From a virus: a stretch of DNA of 64,000 nucleotides. Both the position numbers and the translations under genes were made by a program. The notes below the pieces were generated by a model. That model was not told where the DNA came from. It saw only the letters and a program-made list of their open reading frames with translations, and ran no database searches. The stretch spans positions 1 to 64,000 of IMG/VR virus record IMGVR_UViG_3300028569_002801, one strand, 5' to 3'. Below, piece after piece: positions 60,241-64,000 of this stretch (position 1 is its first letter; the number at the start of each line of letters is the position of its first letter).

Positions 60241-61148
60241 TAACTAATAATATTTGTAAAGTTTTTACTAAAATCTATATTGTTTCCTCTATCTTGTCTA
60301 ACCTCATATAGTAATTCATTAAAATTATCTCTAACCTCAAACAAGTTATATTGTTTATAGATATTACCGCCACTATCATATAACGTGTAAATACCGTCTT
60401 CAATACTTTTAGTTTGGTTACCATAAAGAGCAATCGCTATAGTATCTAAATCATAATCAGCCATTTGAATATCAATGGTGATTGGATTAAAAAACGTATT
60501 CGTAACTATGATGTTTTGGTTTGGTTGCCCAATAAATGGAGTCGCGTTTGGTTTATTGGTTGGTGACGACGATGGTGATAGCGTACAAAACACTAAATCA
60601 CTTCCTCCATCAACATATCTATATCTTATACTTTTTTGTGAGGAATTAACTTGTTCTGTAACAATAGGTTCACAAAAGAAAGAAGATGTAACGATTCTAT
60701 AAAAATTAGGTATTTTTGTCCCGTCCTGATTTAAGTACTCAACTCTATACCCAACAAGTCCTTGGTTTGTAAATTTATTTCTAAATTGTGCAGGTACTTG
60801 GTTAATGTCTATTATAATACCTTTAACGTTGGGTAATGCAGATAATACTCCACAATCACTGATTGTTGTTCTTATTTCTGCAGGACGTAAATAAACGGTA
60901 TATATTCCTTTCTTATTAAACTCTGAAGCCGGAAGTTTTAAACTATACAATCCACCTAAAATTTCAACATTAGCATTACCACCTGTATCGCCATTATGAA
61001 AATACGGTGTCAATATACTTCTTGAGTTTAATTTCTTTAAAAGAAAGTTATCTGTAACATCTCTTGAGACGGTGTAATGTAAAATTATATCTACATCATC
61101 TGGTGACACGTCAGCCGGTCTAACTATTCCATAAGTTCCTAATGCCAT
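60240..61148 (-). CDS. Tail or baseplate protein, 302 aa
   Basis: Starts ALGTYGIVRPADVSPDDVDI. Beta-rich, no enzymatic motif. One-base overlap with the large baseplate gene indicates coupled expression. A TATTTAT motif lies at 61160-61166. Confidence 0.7.
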   Translation of the reverse strand: MALGTYGIVRPADVSPDDVDIILHYTVSRDVTDNFLLKKLNSRSILTPYFHNGDTGGNANVEILGGLYSLKLPASEFNKKGIYTVYLRPAEIRTTISDCGVLSALPNVKGIIIDINQVPAQFRNKFTNQGLVGYRVEYLNQDGTKIPNFYRIVTSSFFCEPIVTEQVNSSQKSIRYRYVDGGSDLVFCTLSPSSSPTNKPNATPFIGQPNQNIIVTNTFFNPITIDIQMADYDLDTIAIALYGNQTKSIEDGIYTLYDSGGNIYKQYNLFEVRDNFNELLYEVRQDRGNNIDFSKNFTNIIS

Positions 61149-61181
61149 TTTTTTATTTTATAAATAGTTTATATTGTTTTT

Positions 61182-62324
61182 TTATGTGGTTTTTATTCGA
61201 TAATACCCATAACCGTATCTTACAAGATCACCAATATTATCAACCTCACCTAACCTTTGTAGTGGTTCAAATGCCGAATACTTACCCCTTTCTATATAAA
61301 CATCCGTTTGTATTTCAGGTGACATAACAAAATCAAGTAAATACTCATTTTTAGTCATTGCCGATGCGATTATATCATTTGATGTTATACCACTACTATT
61401 AACAATATAAAAGGTTTTACCATTAACTAAATCGTAATAATTAACATTATTAATTGTATAGGCAGTATAATCAGGAGTCATTGAGTCAACTTGACCAAAT
61501 ACTTGATTGTTTTTATTAAACACATAACCGACGGTGTATGGTGCTGGACCCCACCTTTTTAAATCTTGTATCCTTGATTTTGTGAATCCAGAAATTGGGA
61601 ATGGTACTGTCGTGAAGTTACTTGATATTTGATATGGTATATTATTTTGTGCGTCCCCATCAAAAATGTAGTTATAAGATATTGGCGTATTAGCCCAATT
61701 ACCTTGTTGTGGTATAAATGTTATAGTTCCTTGTGGATTCGTAACTGATGCCAAAACTAAAGGTATTGTTATTGGTTTTTCTATTATGGTTACCCCCCAC
61801 GGATTTGACCCCGATAATGTTATTGTATAATCACCTGAACTTACATATGTATGATTTAAAAATGACGTTGTTAGTGGTTGTGATAAACCATCTCCCCAAT
61901 CAACACTATATGTTGTGAAGTCTAAATAACTAACAGTAAAATCTCCAGAAGTGTTATATAATGTAACTTCATACGTATTAAATGGGTTTGCTCCTGAAAA
62001 TAAAAAGTTGGTTACTATATCTTTTTGTAATATTAATCCGTCAAATTCAGAATAAAACCCAATGTCGTTATATGTTTGTGTAAACATGATAGGTATCGTT
62101 AATCCTGTTAATACCGAATCTCCGTTTGTCCCCCCACTTAAAATGTCAGACATTCCAGAGTAAATATATATTTGATCCGTTCTAAAAATTTGATTAGGTA
62201 CCGCAAGATCTAGACACGGTTGTTCCTCATAACTATACCCCGTATCTGCGGTATAAATAAACCCGTATATGTCTAAAGCTAAGGTTTCGGGTGATATTAA
62301 AATACTAAATTTTTCTGATTCCAT
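61182..62324 (-). CDS. Tail protein with PKD-like domain, 380 aa
   Basis: Residues about 140-190 match a PKD domain (YSVDWGDGLSQP, then NHTYVSSGDYTITLSG). PKD domains are beta sandwiches used for surface contact. One-base overlap with the upstream gene. Probably baseplate-associated. Confidence 0.75.
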   Translation of the reverse strand: MESEKFSILISPETLALDIYGFIYTADTGYSYEEQPCLDLAVPNQIFRTDQIYIYSGMSDILSGGTNGDSVLTGLTIPIMFTQTYNDIGFYSEFDGLILQKDIVTNFLFSGANPFNTYEVTLYNTSGDFTVSYLDFTTYSVDWGDGLSQPLTTSFLNHTYVSSGDYTITLSGSNPWGVTIIEKPITIPLVLASVTNPQGTITFIPQQGNWANTPISYNYIFDGDAQNNIPYQISSNFTTVPFPISGFTKSRIQDLKRWGPAPYTVGYVFNKNNQVFGQVDSMTPDYTAYTINNVNYYDLVNGKTFYIVNSSGITSNDIIASAMTKNEYLLDFVMSPEIQTDVYIERGKYSAFEPLQRLGEVDNIGDLVRYGYGYYRIKTT

Positions 62325-63169
62325 TATGGGTTAACGTATTCATACCAGATTATAGCTTCAGAGGCTAAAGGACCAACACCAACTCTTGTTAATGCTGGAG
62401 TTTCTTTATATATTTTATATTCATATGTTGAATAATCTATATCTACTTTATAGTAAAAGTACTGTGATTTATCAAAGTTGTACACCGTAGGTCCAACTAA
62501 TGACGATTGTGGTGTGTTCATCATTCTTACAAATTGTCCTTTTTTTGCATTAAAGAATTTAGCACTCATATAAAATGTGGTGTTTGTTAAATATGATGGG
62601 TTTTTCAACCAATAATAAAAAAACCCCTCTTTATCTGCACCAACATAATCAAGTAAAAATTTTGGTTTTTTAACGTCTACCTGTGTAGGATTTAAAATTG
62701 GACCAATGAAACCAGGTTCTTTTAATCCTTGTTGTGTTGGTAGTACCACTGAAAAAAGTATCTTTTGATTTTCAGGTACTTTAGTGTCGTAAAAATCCAA
62801 TTTAAAAAAACTACCTTTAAATGAATTTGCAAAATAATATATCTCACTGTCAGTAAAAGTCGCATACTGATAATCATCTAACCAATTAGTGATTGATGGT
62901 GGGTTATTCATAAAGTCTGTTGTTGTTGCTGGATCAAAAAAGTTAAATTGGTAGTATATCTCTGTTTTATCTTGATTTAAATCCCACGGCGCGTGAGCAA
63001 ATTTTGTAGTTTCAAAATCATCAATACCGTTTATCGCCTTTTTAACAACTTCGGATTCATATTCCTCAACACCCATTTCCCTACCTTCGGTATCAAAAGA
63101 TAATTCAATAGGTATAATAACATCTCTATCATTAACATTAAGATTAAATCTATAGTAATTATTATTCAC
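62324..63169 (-). CDS. Tail or baseplate protein, 281 aa
   Basis: Beta-rich, aromatic-rich structural protein (YYFANSFKGSFFKLDFYD). No family recognised; context only. Overlaps its neighbours by 1 and 8 nt. Confidence 0.65.
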   Translation of the reverse strand: MNNNYYRFNLNVNDRDVIIPIELSFDTEGREMGVEEYESEVVKKAINGIDDFETTKFAHAPWDLNQDKTEIYYQFNFFDPATTTDFMNNPPSITNWLDDYQYATFTDSEIYYFANSFKGSFFKLDFYDTKVPENQKILFSVVLPTQQGLKEPGFIGPILNPTQVDVKKPKFLLDYVGADKEGFFYYWLKNPSYLTNTTFYMSAKFFNAKKGQFVRMMNTPQSSLVGPTVYNFDKSQYFYYKVDIDYSTYEYKIYKETPALTRVGVGPLASEAIIWYEYVNP

Positions 63170-64000
63170 AGTCGTCGTTAATTGGATCGTTTATCAATGA
63201 TGTTGTCACCATATTATTTCTCTTAATAGGTTTTTGTAAAAACAATATGTTTTTAAATGGATAATGGGCACCGTTTATAAATGGGTTATCAATACCAATT
63301 CCGTCACCATCTATGTATCCATATGTATATATATCCCTCCATATGAAAGTCTCTTCGTATTGTGAATACCAAGCATAGTTAGGGATATTATCTACCTCAC
63401 CTTTTTTACCATATTCTAAATAGTCACTAAATACCCGTATAGGTACTTCGTAGTGTGGTTCATATGCGTAACCACTCGGTAAATTTAATGGTGAATTATC
63501 TAAAAAATTAATAGGGTTAAATGAATATTTGTGATATAATGATGATATAACATATTCTTTTTGTTCCATATAATTATACTCACAAAAATCACCTTTAATA
63601 ACGTCACCAACATTTAATAAGTTGTTATAATAAAAATATTGACCACTACCAACGGGGTATTCGTATGAGGATGATGTTATATTATCTTTATTTATAGATG
63701 ATCCGTGATCCCACCAGTTATCTACATTATTTCTTTGGAAGTTAAATCCCCAACCAATATCCAACCCAACAACATTACCGTTTTGGTTTATCGATGGTGG
63801 GTTAAACCAACCCATGTATCCTCTTTGTATTATACTAACAAATAAATCCATTACGGGTTTACCGTTATTATCTTTTAATTGGTTTATTTCAATATCTTTA
63901 TCAAAACTATAACTAAAGGTTTTTGATCCATCTTTAACGGATACCCTTTGTAGTTGGTTTGGTGTAAGTGCTGAATATTCCAATTTTGATTTAACAGGAA
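63162..64000 (-). CDS. Tail or baseplate protein, 5' truncated by the window edge
   Basis: The frame is open to the end of the window, and the first in-window start candidate is only a TTG at 63983, so the true start is probably beyond 64000. Beta-rich with GYMGWFNPP and WGFNFQRNN. It belongs to the same coupled operon as the next three genes. Confidence 0.65.
   Translation of the reverse strand, partial: PVKSKLEYSALTPNQLQRVSVKDGSKTFSYSFDKDIEINQLKDNNGKPVMDLFVSIIQRGYMGWFNPPSINQNGNVVGLDIGWGFNFQRNNVDNWWDHGSSINKDNITSSSYEYPVGSGQYFYYNNLLNVGDVIKGDFCEYNYMEQKEYVISSLYHKYSFNPINFLDNSPLNLPSGYAYEPHYEVPIRVFSDYLEYGKKGEVDNIPNYAWYSQYEETFIWRDIYTYGYIDGDGIGIDNPFINGAHYPFKNILFLQKPIKRNNMVTTSLINDPINDDCE

Overview
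The window is one contiguous piece of an AT-rich (roughly 30% GC), densely packed tailed-phage genome with a T4-like (large myovirus-type) gene set. It holds a recombination nuclease pair resembling T4 gp46/gp47, a TOPRIM primase, a RuvC-like resolvase, a PD-(D/E)XK exonuclease, a phage sigma factor, three orphan DNA methyltransferases, a tRNA array, four HNH endonucleases and a long block of tail or baseplate genes. Almost every gene reads on the minus strand. A Bacteroidota host, probably a flavobacterium, is inferred from three things. Several promoters match the Bacteroidota consensus TTTG-N19/20-TAnnTTTG. Purine-rich ribosome binding sites are generally lacking. The tail proteins carry SprB-like repeats of the kind found in flavobacterial surface adhesins, and there is also a Bacteroidota-type histone H1-like protein.

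Layout. 1-6250: tRNA cluster (18 recognisable tRNAs plus one tRNA-like gene) interleaved with HNH endonucleases and small genes. 6330-9735: virion-type proteins with N-terminal leaders ending in [L/I]xE. 9855-11910: small genes under host-type promoters, likely expressed early. 12000-22100: DUF192 protein, methyltransferases, glutaredoxin, PcfJ-like and LRR proteins. 22150-25630: DnaJ and small proteins including the H1-like one. 25665-31180: more leader-bearing virion proteins and a probable lysis module (amidase-fold protein and membrane or coiled-coil proteins). 31180-43996: sigma factor, methyltransferase, recombination and replication genes. 44001-64000: tail or baseplate structural genes rich in Thr/Gly/Ser, with (Pro-Thr)n linkers, SprB-like repeats, YadA-head-like repeats, a PKD domain, and an embedded GlcNAc-type glycosyltransferase.

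Two genome-wide patterns stand out. First, 13 proteins begin with a short amphipathic leader ending in LxE or IxE. This is the form of the T4 capsid-targeting sequence cut by the prohead protease, and it suggests a large set of proteins packaged in the head. Second, a TATTTAT core sits about 4-35 nt before the start codon of about 25 genes, on the sense strand. It is found mostly at operon heads and not inside overlapping operons. This looks like a phage-specific (late) promoter giving leaderless or short-leader mRNAs, possibly read by the phage sigma factor. All functional calls rest on motifs read by eye; no database search was run.
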